From contig NZ_MRYA01000002.1 of NCBI RefSeq assembly GCF_001921745.1, positions 310,001 through 374,000 on the forward strand: a stretch of 64,000 nt of DNA, read 5' to 3'. Of this stretch, positions 1-8,598 are shown in pieces. The DNA comes from Psychrobacter sp. Cmf 22.2. Lineage in GTDB: Bacteria; Pseudomonadota; Gammaproteobacteria; Pseudomonadales; Moraxellaceae. Every line of letters starts with the position of its first letter. The first letter of the stretch is position 1. Made by a program: the position numbers and the translations under genes. A model generated the notes under the pieces. It did no database searches and was not told the DNA's origin. It saw only the letters and a list, made by a program, of their open reading frames with translations.

Positions 1-227
1 AAGGTATCAATCATGGCGAAACCATCAGCTATGCGACACTGGCAAAGCGCATTGGCAATCCTAAGGGCTTTCGTGCGGTGGCTAACGCTAATGGCAAAAA
101 CCCTTTTAGTATTATTATTCCTTGTCACCGAGTGATTGCTAGTGATGGCAAGCTGGGTGGTTATACTGGTGGATTAGATAAGAAGCGTTATCTACTTGAG
201 CTTGAGGGGTCGATGAGCAAGTTCTAA
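1..227 (+). CDS. ogt: Methylated-DNA--protein-cysteine methyltransferase, C-terminal part
   Basis: The window opens inside this gene; only the last 74 codons are present, in the frame that begins at base 3. The visible part carries the active-site motif IPCHRVI, whose Cys accepts the alkyl group from O6-alkylguanine or O4-alkylthymine in a suicide repair reaction, preceded by the helix-turn-helix region (ISYATLAKRIG) and followed by GKLGGYTGGLDKKRYLLELE. Both are typical of Ogt/AdaB/MGMT proteins. The missing N-terminus means Ogt cannot be separated from the C-terminal domain of an Ada-type fusion, so the symbol is the less certain part. A strong hairpin follows 23 bp after the stop. Confidence 0.9.
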   Translation, partial: GINHGETISYATLAKRIGNPKGFRAVANANGKNPFSIIIPCHRVIASDGKLGGYTGGLDKKRYLLELEGSMSKF

Positions 228-250
228 TTATAGTAAAAGTGTATGAGAAG

Positions 251-287
251 CAAGAAAGCCAAACGCTAAAAACGTTTGGCTTTCTTG
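251..287. terminator. Bidirectional intrinsic terminator
   Basis: A perfect 15-bp stem (251-265 with 273-287) around a 7-base loop lies between the convergent ends of the ogt-like gene and yebC. The stem is A/T-flanked on both sides, so it can serve both genes. Confidence 0.85.
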
Positions 288-322
288 TATTAAACTATCA
301 ATTATTAAATGAGCAATGATAT

Positions 323-1072
323 CTATTGTTCAAGTTGTGCCATGACATCAGCAGAGAAGTTTACGTTGCTATAAACCTCTTGCACATCATCTATATCTTC
401 TAACATATCAATCATTTTCATGACTTTTTCGGCATCATCGACATTGTCTATCTCAGCAGTGGTGGATGGCGACATAGTCACCTCAGCATTGTCAGAGACC
501 AATCCAGCTGCATTAAGTGCATCTTTGACTTGACCAAAGCTGTCGACTTCGGTGATAACGAGTAGCGATGTTCCATCGTTTTCGATATCGAGTGCGCCTG
601 CATCTAGTGCAGTGAGCATGACTTCATCTTCTAAGTTTACGTCATTAAAAGTGATTTCACCGCGCTTAGTAAATAAATAAGCGACTGAACCTGAAGTGCC
701 AAGATTACCATCGAATTTGGTAAAGGCGTGACGCACTTCACTGACGGTACGATTGACATTGTCAGTCATCGTCTCGACCAAAACAGCGACACCGCCCACA
801 CCGTAGCCTTCATAGCTGATCTCATCCATGTTTTCAGTATCGCCGCCGCCTGTGCCACGATCAACCGCGCGATTAATAGTATCGCGGGTCATATTGACCG
901 ACAAGCCCTTTTCTATAGCGGCACGAAGACGTGGGTTTTTGTCAGGATCAGGATCTCCTTGTTTAGCGGCAGAAACAATTTCACGAATAACCTTGGTAAA
1001 TACTTTACCTTTTACTGCATCCTGACGGGCCTTGCGATGTTTGATGTTTGCCCATTTTGAATGACCTGCCAT
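323..1072 (-). CDS. yebC: YebC/PmpR family transcriptional regulatory protein
   Basis: A 249-residue cytoplasmic protein of the YebC/PmpR family, the usual length. It starts [14 protein letters not shown], the nearly invariant family N-terminus, followed by [22 protein letters not shown] and [14 protein letters not shown], which are also diagnostic. Family members have been described as DNA-binding regulators (PmpR in quorum sensing) and, for the related TACO1, as translation activators; which role applies here cannot be read from sequence. An AAGGA Shine-Dalgarno sits just upstream of the ATG. The gene stands alone, convergent with the ogt-like gene. In many bacteria yebC precedes ruvC; that link is absent here. 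Confidence 0.95.
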   Translation of the reverse strand: MAGHSKWANIKHRKARQDAVKGKVFTKVIREIVSAAKQGDPDPDKNPRLRAAIEKGLSVNMTRDTINRAVDRGTGGGDTENMDEISYEGYGVGGVAVLVETMTDNVNRTVSEVRHAFTKFDGNLGTSGSVAYLFTKRGEITFNDVNLEDEVMLTALDAGALDIENDGTSLLVITEVDSFGQVKDALNAAGLVSDNAEVTMSPSTTAEIDNVDDAEKVMKMIDMLEDIDDVQEVYSNVNFSADVMAQLEQ

Positions 1073-1422
1073 ATTATATCCTTAAGTGCTATATGCTTTT
1101 TAGTATGATCTCAATGTCGTCATACCTATTATAGATACTGCGTTATAACCAAGTTTGTCTATTTATAGTGCGTACCAATCTCAGCATAACTAAGCGTCGC
1201 ATGTACTGCTATGACGTTATAAGCTTACGCTGGTATGAGTAATTTGTATGTTGTTGAGCACTATTTTTTGCTACACTGTGGCATCTTATATGTTGCAACA
1301 ACGGCTATAGACGCTCAATATTATAGACCAATTTTGCGTATTTTAAATAATTTGCGCTTATTCATCACACTTTAAATCATTAAGTGCTATCCAGCCATTG
1401 ATTTTACGAAGCCACTGATTCT
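1073..1422. other. Intergenic region between divergent yebC and K+ channel genes
   Basis: About 350 bp of AT-rich DNA that must hold the promoters of both divergent genes. No reading frame, tRNA or strong hairpin was found. A short direct repeat CGTTATAA occurs at 1141-1148 and 1215-1222. No convincing -35/-10 pair could be assigned. Confidence 0.5.
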
Positions 1423-2253
1423 ATGAAGCAACCGACTGCTGAAGCTATTACTCATTTACGTAACCGCATTCATATCATTATTGAAGGCACAGACACCCGT
1501 TTGGGTAAGCTCTTTGATATTGTATTATTGATTGCGATTTTGGCCAGTGTGGCCATAGTAATGCTTGATAGTGTGTTATATATGCGCTTGCAGTATGGCA
1601 CGCTGTTTTTTTATGCAGAATGGTTTTTTACCATTTTATTTACGATTGAGTATAGTCTCAGGTTATTCTCAGCACCCAATCGCCTTCGTTATGTTTTTAG
1701 TTTCTTTGGTATAGTAGATTTATTGTCTGTATTGCCAAGCTATCTAAGTCTAATGTTTGTGGGTGTACAGTACCTGCTCGTGATACGTATTCTACGTATT
1801 TTGCGTATTTTTCGTGTCCTCAAGCTTAAAGCTTACATGCAGCAAGCAGGTTTTTTGGCTTCTGCGCTTAAAACCAGTCAGCAAAAAATCACCGTGTTCT
1901 TCTTGTCGCTTGTCCTATTGGTAACAATCTTTGGCTCAGTCATTTACGTGGTAGAAGGACCAGAGAATGGTTTTACAAGTATTCCATTATCTATTTATTG
2001 GGCAGTCGTTACCATGACGACAGTAGGATACGGTGATATATCGCCAAAGACACCGCTGGGTCAAGCAATTGCGACCATGGTCATGATTACAGGTTACTCG
2101 ATCATTGCAGTGCCAACGGGAATATTTACCTCAGAGCTGGCACGTAACATGCGACCACAACTCAATCCTATTACTTGCCCTAATTGTGGAAAGTTTGGTC
2201 ATGCCGTTGGCGCAACGTTTTGTGATCGTTGTGGTCATGCGCTGCATGTCTAA
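1423..2253 (+). CDS. Voltage-gated-type potassium channel with C-terminal zinc ribbon
   Basis: A 276-residue six-transmembrane ion channel. S1 lies near residues 31-49, S2 near 63-82, S3 near 91-112. S4 (about 118-137) has positive residues at every third position: R122, R125, R128, R131, K134, the classic voltage sensor. S5 (about 155-177) and S6 (about 213-236) flank a pore loop with the K+ selectivity filter TVGYGD at 200-205. After S6 the protein ends in a rubredoxin-like zinc ribbon with Cys 252, 255, 267 and 270 (CPNC...CDRC). Family: Kv-type ion transport protein (PF00520) of the inner membrane. The gene stands alone, divergent from yebC, and its stop is only 27 bp from the convergent UbiB-like gene. 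Physiological trigger is unknown. Confidence 0.9.
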   Translation: MKQPTAEAITHLRNRIHIIIEGTDTRLGKLFDIVLLIAILASVAIVMLDSVLYMRLQYGTLFFYAEWFFTILFTIEYSLRLFSAPNRLRYVFSFFGIVDLLSVLPSYLSLMFVGVQYLLVIRILRILRIFRVLKLKAYMQQAGFLASALKTSQQKITVFFLSLVLLVTIFGSVIYVVEGPENGFTSIPLSIYWAVVTMTTVGYGDISPKTPLGQAIATMVMITGYSIIAVPTGIFTSELARNMRPQLNPITCPNCGKFGHAVGATFCDRCGHALHV

Positions 2254-2280
2254 AAGTCCTTGATACTACTATTGTGTTTT

Positions 2281-3582
2281 TTATGAGTCAATATATTCAT
2301 CAACTAAGGATGAGAGATCGATTTCAACACCAAGGTTTACCAAGTTCCAATATTGTCCCGATACAGTACGATCAAGCATCATCGTCGTTGCAGAAGGCTG
2401 AAACTGACCAAAGTACTTTAGGGACGTACGCATTTGAGCAATGGCTTCATGATGGACTTGACTACTAGAAAAATCAAAAGCGCCTACTTGGTAAGGCAAA
2501 ATAGATAAAGGTTTGAGACCAATAGCGAGCCACTCTTGATAAAATTCGCCAGGAATGTCAGTGTCATCAGTCCGGCGTATTTGTAGCGCAATCAAGTCTT
2601 GTTCAAGAGCAGTTACATCACCTTTTATAGCATGCCTTGCAAATCGTCGAAATAACTGCACTTCGTTATCACTATAGCTGCGAATACCACCAAAATCATA
2701 GGCGACTACGCTGCCATCAGTTCGAAAGGCAAAGTTACCTGGATGAGGGTCACAGTGCATTCGGTATAACCCAAATAGCTGACCTGCTGTAAAATGGAAC
2801 AATCTTACCGCTATTTTTTGCTTGATATCATTGTCCCATGATGCAGCTTCGGTTAACGTATCTCCCATCTCTTCTGTCAAGGTCAAAATACGTTTAGAAG
2901 AGTGACTGCCAATGACTTTGGGTATGATAAGTCCTTCATCTTCAGCATGGAATGCACCAAATACCCGCAAGTTATGCGCCTCTTTAGTATAGTCAAGCTC
3001 ATCATAGAGGCTTTGCCGTATTTCATTAAATAGCTTATCTTGTAGTTCGCGGCTCATATTAAGCACGCCAGCAATCTTCAATGCCATACGTACTTGTTTT
3101 AGGTCACTGTCACAATTTTCATCCACATCGGGATATTGAACTTTTACCACGACCTTTTGGCCAGAGGGGAGAGTGGCTTTATGTACTTGACCGATAGAAG
3201 CAGCTGCAAAAGGGGTTTCTTCAAATTCATCAAACAGCTCATCGATAGGCGCTTTAAGCTCGCGCTCGACTTGCCGGCGAATCTGCGAGTAGGGCATGGG
3301 CGGCGCGTCTTTTTGCAGTTTTTCTAGTGCTGTTGCCACCTCAGGCGGAAACACGTCTTTATACTGTGAGGCAATCTGTCCTACTTTCATGACAGCACCT
3401 TTCATCTCGCCAAGGGTCTCAGCGATTTGAACACCCACATCTTGCATCAGCGCTGAGCGTGCTTGCAAACGTTTTTCTTCGTCACTAGAGAGGTGCTTTA
3501 GTGAGTTTTTAGCGGCCTTTCCTGCAATACTCGCAGTCATGCCAGCAAGTTTCATAAAGCGTTTTCCGGACGATTTTGCCAT
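2281..3582 (-). CDS. AarF/UbiB (ABC1/ADCK) family kinase-like protein
   Basis: A 433-residue atypical kinase of the ABC1/ADCK/UbiB family. The family hallmark KxGQ is present as KVGQ at 66-69, followed by the A-rich loop AAASIGQVHKA (about 126-136) that replaces the normal P-loop, the VVVKVQYPDV lysine (about 147), the catalytic-loop segment DPHPGNFAF and the DFG triad (AYDFGG). Known members act in ubiquinone biosynthesis or lipid homeostasis, probably as ATPases. The protein is shorter than UbiB (about 545 residues) and I see no C-terminal transmembrane pair, so it is more likely a second ABC1 paralogue than UbiB itself; the ubi cluster is not nearby. Convergent with the K+ channel gene. 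Confidence 0.88.
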   Translation of the reverse strand: MAKSSGKRFMKLAGMTASIAGKAAKNSLKHLSSDEEKRLQARSALMQDVGVQIAETLGEMKGAVMKVGQIASQYKDVFPPEVATALEKLQKDAPPMPYSQIRRQVERELKAPIDELFDEFEETPFAAASIGQVHKATLPSGQKVVVKVQYPDVDENCDSDLKQVRMALKIAGVLNMSRELQDKLFNEIRQSLYDELDYTKEAHNLRVFGAFHAEDEGLIIPKVIGSHSSKRILTLTEEMGDTLTEAASWDNDIKQKIAVRLFHFTAGQLFGLYRMHCDPHPGNFAFRTDGSVVAYDFGGIRSYSDNEVQLFRRFARHAIKGDVTALEQDLIALQIRRTDDTDIPGEFYQEWLAIGLKPLSILPYQVGAFDFSSSQVHHEAIAQMRTSLKYFGQFQPSATTMMLDRTVSGQYWNLVNLGVEIDLSSLVDEYIDS

Positions 3583-3728
3583 TCATATCACCGTATATTA
3601 ATTTTTGGTTTTTGTCCAAAGATTGAAAATTGACTTAAGAACAAGTCGTACGTATTTAATGCAATTTTTCTACCAATAAAAATATTCTATATCAAAACTA
3701 AATTGGTGTTTATTAACTCTATATTTTC

Positions 3729-4280
3729 TTAAGATTCATTTAAAGTAGGTATTAGTGCAGAATTATCCAGATCAATATCGTATAGATTTACCAGCCAGTA
3801 ATCGAGCGCCATCTGATAACCCAAATGACCCAAACCACATATTACTCCCACTGCCACATCACTCAAGTAAGAGTGATGACGAAAAGGTTCACGAGTATGA
3901 ACGTTTGAGAGATGCACTTCTATAAATGGCTTTTGAGTGGCCAGCAAGGCATCGCGAATGGCGACTGATGTATGAGTAAACGCAGCTGGATTAATGATAA
4001 TAGCATCTACTTGTGAGCCTTCATCTGCTAATAGACCATGCTGTTGAATCGCATCAACGAGCTGACCTTCATGGTTGGATTGAATACAAACAAGCTCAAC
4101 ATCATGACGGGCTGCTTGTGCTGTCAAACGTGTTTCGATGTCGCTAAGCGTGGTGTGACCATAGATGTCGGGCTCACGCTTGCCTAGTAGATTTAGGTTG
4201 ACCCCATTAATGAGCATTATTTTACGTGTGGGGGGATTGACTGTTTTTTTGGCCGTTACTGAAGAAGAAGGGTCACTCAT
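3729..4280 (-). CDS. aroQ: Type II 3-dehydroquinate dehydratase
   Basis: Converts 3-dehydroquinate to 3-dehydroshikimate in the shikimate pathway. Type II motifs are all present: [18 protein letters not shown] with the flexible-lid Tyr, [28 protein letters not shown], and [19 protein letters not shown] with the catalytic His. At 183 residues it is about 20-30 longer than typical AroQ because of a Ser/Thr/Lys-rich N-terminal extension. An internal Met (residue 22) would give the usual length but has no ribosome site, while the chosen start has a weak purine-rich AGAGAAA. Often accB-accC follow aroQ in Proteobacteria; not here. Confidence 0.95.
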   Translation of the reverse strand: MSDPSSSVTAKKTVNPPTRKIMLINGVNLNLLGKREPDIYGHTTLSDIETRLTAQAARHDVELVCIQSNHEGQLVDAIQQHGLLADEGSQVDAIIINPAAFTHTSVAIRDALLATQKPFIEVHLSNVHTREPFRHHSYLSDVAVGVICGLGHLGYQMALDYWLVNLYDIDLDNSALIPTLNES

Positions 4281-4465
4281 ACGTTTCTCTATGAATTAAA
4301 GGGAAGGTAATATTGGATACTCACAGTATAAATAAACAATAAACTGATTTGTCAGATATGGGACTTTATCACAATAGCTCAATTATAAGTTTATAAAAAA
4401 TTACATAGAAAACTTACCTAAACGTTAAAAATCATGTTAAATGGCTTTGTGTTGCTAAAAACCCA

Positions 4466-4785
4466 TGCTATGATATTTTTAAGTAGTAAGTCTTGCAACT
4501 GTGTTGCTATTGCTTTTGAAGCAGTTATAAGGAGCAATCATCCTCAAGTGATGACGCAACATCGGTAGCAAGCGTATTGAGACACGACGACTTCAACTAA
4601 GAAGGCGTTTTTATTATTCAATAAAAATAAGTGTCCTTATGTACTTTAAGTACAAATTTTAAACAATGGCATTTAAATCGTTATTTAATAAATGGTTTAA
4701 ATACTGATTTCATAGTCTTAGACCCCGTTTACATGCAATGTCGCAAAGGAAGTTGGGGCTGAGTGTAATTTTAGGAAGCAATATT
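4466..4785 (+). promoter_or_regulatory. Cold-shock gene promoter and long 5' leader
   Basis: An extended -10 element TGCTATGAT (4466-4474) with a weak -35 predicts transcription from about 4481, giving an untranslated leader of roughly 300 nt before the cold-shock ORF. The leader contains a 15-base palindrome at 4640-4654 (TGTACTT/AAGTACA) and AT-rich runs. Long structured leaders are known for cspA-type genes, where they act as RNA thermosensors. No sequence matching the E. coli cold box was found, so the analogy rests on length and position only. Confidence 0.5.
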
Positions 4786-5001
4786 ATGTCAGATCGTGAG
4801 CAAGGTGTCGTTAAGTGGTTTAATGATTCAAAAGGCTTTGGTTTTATTCAACGTAACAGCGGTGAAGATATCTTTGTCCATTTCCGAGCGATTCAAGGTG
4901 ACGGTTATCGTTCTTTAAAAGATGGCGAAAAAGTTGAGTTCAACGTAGTTGAGGGCCAAAAAGGCCTGCAAGCTGAAGAAGTCAGAAAAGTAGAAGACTG
5001 A
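4786..5001 (+). CDS. Cold-shock domain protein (CspA family)
   Basis: A 71-residue single cold-shock domain, the normal size. It reads [20 protein letters not shown] with RNP1 (KGFGFI) and RNP2 (DIFVHF), the aromatic surface that binds single-stranded RNA/DNA. Such proteins act as RNA chaperones and antiterminators. I chose the ATG at 4786, with TTAGGAAG just upstream, over an in-frame ATG 48 bases earlier, because only the former gives the canonical N-terminus. The long leader suggests post-transcriptional temperature control. Which csp paralogue this is cannot be decided. Confidence 0.95.
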   Translation: MSDREQGVVKWFNDSKGFGFIQRNSGEDIFVHFRAIQGDGYRSLKDGEKVEFNVVEGQKGLQAEEVRKVED

Positions 5002-5213
5002 TCCATTTATTATAGCAGTTTAGGTTTAATAGTTTTATTGACTGCTGATATACTACTGAGTCAAGCCTGTCTAAGATTACCGATGTTGAACTGATTGCAA
5101 CATGGGTATATACAGACTTTGGGCTTGGCTTTTTTACGTTAAGGCTTTATCAAGGTTTATAGTAAGCTTGTTATGACATGAGTCTGTTGCCACTAATATA
5201 TAAGGATGATTTT

Positions 5214-6368
5214 TTGAGTAATTTTACGACATTTACTGATCTACCACTCTCAGAGCCAACATTGCGGGCGATCAGTGATTTGGGCTTTACTGCACTAACG
5301 CCTATCCAAGCTCAAATATTACCACACACCTTAGCGCATCAAGATGCAATTGGGCAGGCGCAAACGGGAACAGGAAAGACGGCGACTTTTTTAATTACTA
5401 TCATAGAAGCTTTACTCAAGCGTCCTTTTCATCATGAAGAAAAACGGCATTTGGGCGAGCCGCGTGCTGTGATAGTAGCACCGACGCGTGAGCTTGCCCA
5501 ACAGATTTTTGACGATTGTATTGCTTTGACAAAATATACAGAATTGCACAGTGTGTGTATTATGGGCGGTACCAATTACGAGACTCAGCAACACGAGCTT
5601 GAGCGTCAATACGTTGATATTCTGGTTGCGACACCTGGACGTTTGATTGATCTTATGCACAAAAGCATGCTCTATTTGGATCGTGTAGAGGTGCTAGTAT
5701 TGGATGAAGCGGATCGTATGCTTGATATGGGTTTTATTCCTGATATCAAGCGCTTGGTTGGGCGGATGCCAGCGAATACGGATCGCCAAAGCTTATTGTT
5801 CTCAGCCACGTTCAATCAAGATGTTATGAATCTTGCTTACCGCTGGTTGCACGAGCCACAGTTTGTCGAAATTGAACCTGAACACAAGACTAGTGAGCTG
5901 GTAGACCAACATTTTTATCTATTGACAGAAGATCAGAAGTTAGAGGCGTTGCAGCGTATTATCAATGATACGGCAGTAGACAAGGTTATCATCTTTGCCA
6001 ATCGTAAGGATCAAGTGAAGCGTCTGTATCACAAACTGCGTCCAGCTCATAAAATCGTTATGTTATCAGGTGATGTGATTCAGCAAAAACGTGAAAAATA
6101 CTTACAGCGCTTTAAAGATGGTCATGCATCGATATTGGTTGCAACCGATGTGGCAGGGCGCGGCATTCATGTCGATGATGTCAGTCACGTAGTTAACTAC
6201 ACTTTACCAGATCAGCCGGATGATTATGTACATCGTATCGGTCGTACAGGGCGCGCTGGACAAACAGGTATTAGTATCAGCTTTGTAAGTGAGGATGATG
6301 CTTTTAATTTACCGGCGTTAGAGAAGCATTTGGATACTAAGTTCAGCCTTGAGCAATGGCAGCAATAA
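5214..6368 (+). CDS. DEAD-box ATP-dependent RNA helicase (RhlB/RhlE type)
   Basis: An RNA helicase with all core motifs in order: Q motif (LGFTALTPIQAQ), motif I AQTGTGKTA, Ia PTRELAQQ, Ib TPGR, II DEAD, III SAT, then helicase-C with the IV/V region and motif VI HRIGRTGRAGQ. There is almost no C-terminal extension, which resembles RhlB-class helicases without the basic tail. I chose TTG at 5214, preceded at 7 bases by TAAGGATGA, because the upstream ATG (5178) has no ribosome site and adds 12 atypical residues. This gives 384 residues. It follows the cold-shock gene by about 210 bp; both kinds of protein remodel RNA at low temperature, so co-function is plausible but inferred. Confidence 0.9.
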   Translation: MSNFTTFTDLPLSEPTLRAISDLGFTALTPIQAQILPHTLAHQDAIGQAQTGTGKTATFLITIIEALLKRPFHHEEKRHLGEPRAVIVAPTRELAQQIFDDCIALTKYTELHSVCIMGGTNYETQQHELERQYVDILVATPGRLIDLMHKSMLYLDRVEVLVLDEADRMLDMGFIPDIKRLVGRMPANTDRQSLLFSATFNQDVMNLAYRWLHEPQFVEIEPEHKTSELVDQHFYLLTEDQKLEALQRIINDTAVDKVIIFANRKDQVKRLYHKLRPAHKIVMLSGDVIQQKREKYLQRFKDGHASILVATDVAGRGIHVDDVSHVVNYTLPDQPDDYVHRIGRTGRAGQTGISISFVSEDDAFNLPALEKHLDTKFSLEQWQQ

Positions 6369-6393
6369 TGCTATTGAGATTAATGTAGCTACA

Positions 6394-6429
6394 AAAAAGC
6401 CTGCAACGATATTACGTTGCAGGCTTTTT
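6394..6429. terminator. Intrinsic terminator between helicase and TauE-like gene
   Basis: A perfect 15-bp stem (6394-6408 with 6415-6429) with a 6-base loop and A/T tails on both sides. It separates two convergent genes and can act in both directions. Confidence 0.9.
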
Positions 6430-6477
6430 ATTTGAAATGCTTTTTAACTATGGGGTTTTAACTCAATCTAAGGATAA

Positions 6478-7308
6478 TTATTGAGAATGATTCATAGTGT
6501 TTGAGTTGGTATCCATGTTATCCATATCGTGCATACTATGATTCATTTGGCTCATATCATAAGAGTCTGTCTCAGACATCAAGGCAGAGTGGTTATCATG
6601 ATTCATCTGAGTATGACCACCGTGGTGCATATTAGACATCGCAATAGGCACAAGGGCAACGGCCAAACCAGACACTACCATGATGGCTCCATTTAGCTGG
6701 CGCAAGCGAAAGCGCCCAATCTTATCGCGCATCCAGTGAACTGTCTCATGAGTGGCAACTAACATCGGTACTGTACCGAGGCCAAAAACAAACATCAGCG
6801 CTGCACCGCCTATAGGGTTATGAGCGACGACTGCGATGAGGAGGGCGCCATACACGAGACCGCAGGGCAAAAATCCCCATAATAGACCAGCTACTAGAGC
6901 ACGTGGGAAAGTAGTGAGCGGAAATACTTTTTGGCGTAAGGGGCTAAGGAATTGCCAAAAACGCATACCAAAACGCTCAAGCTTGGTCAAAAATGGAGCA
7001 CCCAGCATAGTGACACCTACCAGCACTAAAACCGCGCCCAGTAATAGACGCGGCATGCTATTGCCTATCATCAGAGGCTCAAGTACGGTTGTACCAATCA
7101 ATCCAGCCAGCAAACCCAAAAACGAGTAGCTAAGCAGACGTCCAAGATGATAAGTGGCTATCAAAACACGGCGCTTGACTGGACTGACATCTTTCATTGA
7201 CAATCCAAACGCACTTACCAATCCGCCACACATGCCTAGGCAGTGCGGTGAACCAAAAAACCCCATTAGTAATGCTGCAACTAATAATGCTGTGGTCATA
7301 AGCAGCAC
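6478..7308 (-). CDS. Sulfite exporter TauE/SafE (UreH/DsbD-like) membrane protein with Met/His-rich tail
   Basis: A 276-residue inner-membrane protein of the TauE/SafE - UreH_2 type. It starts with a helix containing GSPHCLGMCGG (Cys 23 and 27), followed by about five more hydrophobic helices and a GFLPCGLVYGAL motif (Cys 149). Members commonly sit next to ccoGHIS and are thought to help metal or cytochrome oxidase maturation. Residues 227-276 form a soluble tail with 9 Met and 8 His in 50 residues (HHGGH, MNH repeats), which looks like a copper-binding region. It follows ccoS by 85 bp on the same strand. A copper role in cbb3 oxidase assembly is inferred; no transport substrate is shown. Confidence 0.8.
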   Translation of the reverse strand: MLLMTTALLVAALLMGFFGSPHCLGMCGGLVSAFGLSMKDVSPVKRRVLIATYHLGRLLSYSFLGLLAGLIGTTVLEPLMIGNSMPRLLLGAVLVLVGVTMLGAPFLTKLERFGMRFWQFLSPLRQKVFPLTTFPRALVAGLLWGFLPCGLVYGALLIAVVAHNPIGGAALMFVFGLGTVPMLVATHETVHWMRDKIGRFRLRQLNGAIMVVSGLAVALVPIAMSNMHHGGHTQMNHDNHSALMSETDSYDMSQMNHSMHDMDNMDTNSNTMNHSQ

Positions 7309-7393
7309 CTCTCAAAATAAGTAGTAAACGAAGACGGTATTCTATTAAAAGTCAAAACAATAACGCCCTCATAAAATCAAAGTTTTTAAAATT

Positions 7394-7693
7394 TTAATGC
7401 CGCTCTTTATTATCGAGACCAGCGTTATCATTAGTATTCAGTGGTTTACGAGTATCCAAATCCAAGCTTTCGGCATCAGCAGCAGTAGACATAGTATCCG
7501 TTTGCTCAGCAGAATTAGCTGGTTTATGCGACTGGATAACTTGACGACGCTCTTGACGATCATCCAATATAATGCGCTGTGAGGCGTTGTCTAAATCCTC
7601 AAACTGATTGGATTTTACAGCATAACGAACGGCCCAAATAGCTACCACGAACAGCATCAAGCTTAGTGGAATCAATAAAAATATACTGAGCAT
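7394..7693 (-). CDS. ccoS: Cbb3-type cytochrome oxidase assembly protein CcoS
   Basis: A 99-residue protein with one N-terminal transmembrane helix and the family signature LFVVAIWAVRYAVKSNQFEDL just after it. CcoS (FixS) is needed for copper/heme insertion into the cbb3 oxidase. Typical CcoS is 45-70 residues; here a polar, Asp/Asn-rich tail of about 50 residues is added. The usual neighbours ccoG, ccoH and ccoI (copper P-type ATPase) are absent on the upstream side, which is occupied by a YdcF-like gene. Only the TauE-like gene follows. Confidence 0.85.
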   Translation of the reverse strand: MLSIFLLIPLSLMLFVVAIWAVRYAVKSNQFEDLDNASQRIILDDRQERRQVIQSHKPANSAEQTDTMSTAADAESLDLDTRKPLNTNDNAGLDNKERH

Positions 7694-7725
7694 GGCAAAC
7701 CTCTTAAATAGCCGTTTATTCTATT

Positions 7726-7747
7726 ATTATACACTTATTGCAAGTGT
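7726..7747 (-). promoter_or_regulatory. ccoS promoter with overlapping palindrome
   Basis: On the minus strand a -10 box TATAAT (7726-7731) is abutted on its upstream side by an inverted repeat ACACTT-N5-AAGTGT (7731-7747). The -35 is weak, which suits activator dependence. It does not match the FNR box TTGAT-N4-ATCAA that often controls cbb3 genes. Confidence 0.45.
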
Positions 7748-7812
7748 GATAAATTTAACTTTATAAGTGAAATTCATGCAATTAAATCTGCACAGTTTTG
7801 AGACATTCGTAT

Positions 7813-8598
7813 CTATTGATCAAAGGTTTTGACTGCGTTACCTCGGGGCGTTAACAATTGTTGAATGCTGACTTCATCGGCAAGTCGGCAATCTAATTGT
7901 GGGCGCAAGACATCGCGTAAATAGGCAGCTATTTCATAAACCGCACGTCTTGAATGGCTTAAGTTTTGTGCAGGTTCCATCCAATCAAGTGGTACAGGAA
8001 GTGGTGCATTTATAGGCGTGCTATGAATTCCATTTAAGGCAAATTGTCTACGTGCTCGTGCCATATGATAATTATCGGTAACAAGGTAGACATGGTATAA
8101 AGGCACGCGCTTGGCGGTAAACCGTGCATTTTCACAAGTATTCATACTGGCATTTTCGCTAATAGGTTCATCGATGCCATGCTCTATAAGCCACTGACTC
8201 ATCCAAGGGGCTTCTGCGCCACTGATAATGATAGGTAGGGGTAAGTCATGATAAGCAATAGCAGCGGTACGAATACGGTTCAGACTATAACCATTAAGGA
8301 TAATTTGGTTGTTGTTGTCGTTCGTAAGACCGCCACCAAGGACAACGTAGGCAGAGGGTGTTGAGCCCATATCAGTAGCTGGTATCGCAGGCAATGACAA
8401 ATGATCAAACACATAAATAACTGCACGAGAAAATAGTGGCGTGAACAGACTAACAAGAACCAGTATAATCGCTGTCGAACCCAATAAAAAAGTTATATTG
8501 ATGATACGGAACACTTTAATCATGCGTTCAGCTGCGCGCAAGTAGTGACGGGACAGCTTATGAGACCATGAGCGCTTCTTAGACCCCATGCTCACCAT
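7813..8598 (-). CDS. YdcF/ElyC family protein (DUF218)
   Basis: A membrane-anchored DUF218 protein. One hydrophobic helix near the N-terminus (FRIINITFLLGSTAIILVLV) precedes the DUF218 domain with its YVVLGGG start, the IRTAAIAYHDLPLPIIISGA segment, and the VYLVTDNYHMARA motif near the end. Relatives (SanA, ElyC, YdcF) affect envelope integrity and peptidoglycan assembly, with unknown biochemistry. The reading frame is open to a GTG at 8637, overlapping the end of murB by 59 bases. Later ATGs at 8619, 8598 and 8589 are all possible; 8598 is a compromise. The overlap with murB implies translational coupling and fits an envelope role. Confidence 0.8.
   Translation of the reverse strand: MVSMGSKKRSWSHKLSRHYLRAAERMIKVFRIINITFLLGSTAIILVLVSLFTPLFSRAVIYVFDHLSLPAIPATDMGSTPSAYVVLGGGLTNDNNNQIILNGYSLNRIRTAAIAYHDLPLPIIISGAEAPWMSQWLIEHGIDEPISENASMNTCENARFTAKRVPLYHVYLVTDNYHMARARRQFALNGIHSTPINAPLPVPLDWMEPAQNLSHSRRAVYEIAAYLRDVLRPQLDCRLADEVSIQQLLTPRGNAVKTFDQ

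Noticed and set aside
728..1060. Plus-strand frames opposite yebC and similar antisense frames opposite most long genes
   Set aside because: They mirror the codon structure of well-supported genes, lack ribosome sites and have no family motifs.
1139..1222. CGTTATAA direct repeat and ATAGTGCGTAC string shared with the 27.9 kb region as a dispersed element
   Set aside because: The shared segments are about 8-11 bases with no extended similarity around them; chance cannot be excluded in AT-rich DNA.
4738..4785. Upstream in-frame ATG for the cold-shock protein
   Set aside because: It adds 16 residues absent from the CspA family, while the ATG at 4786 has a good ribosome site.
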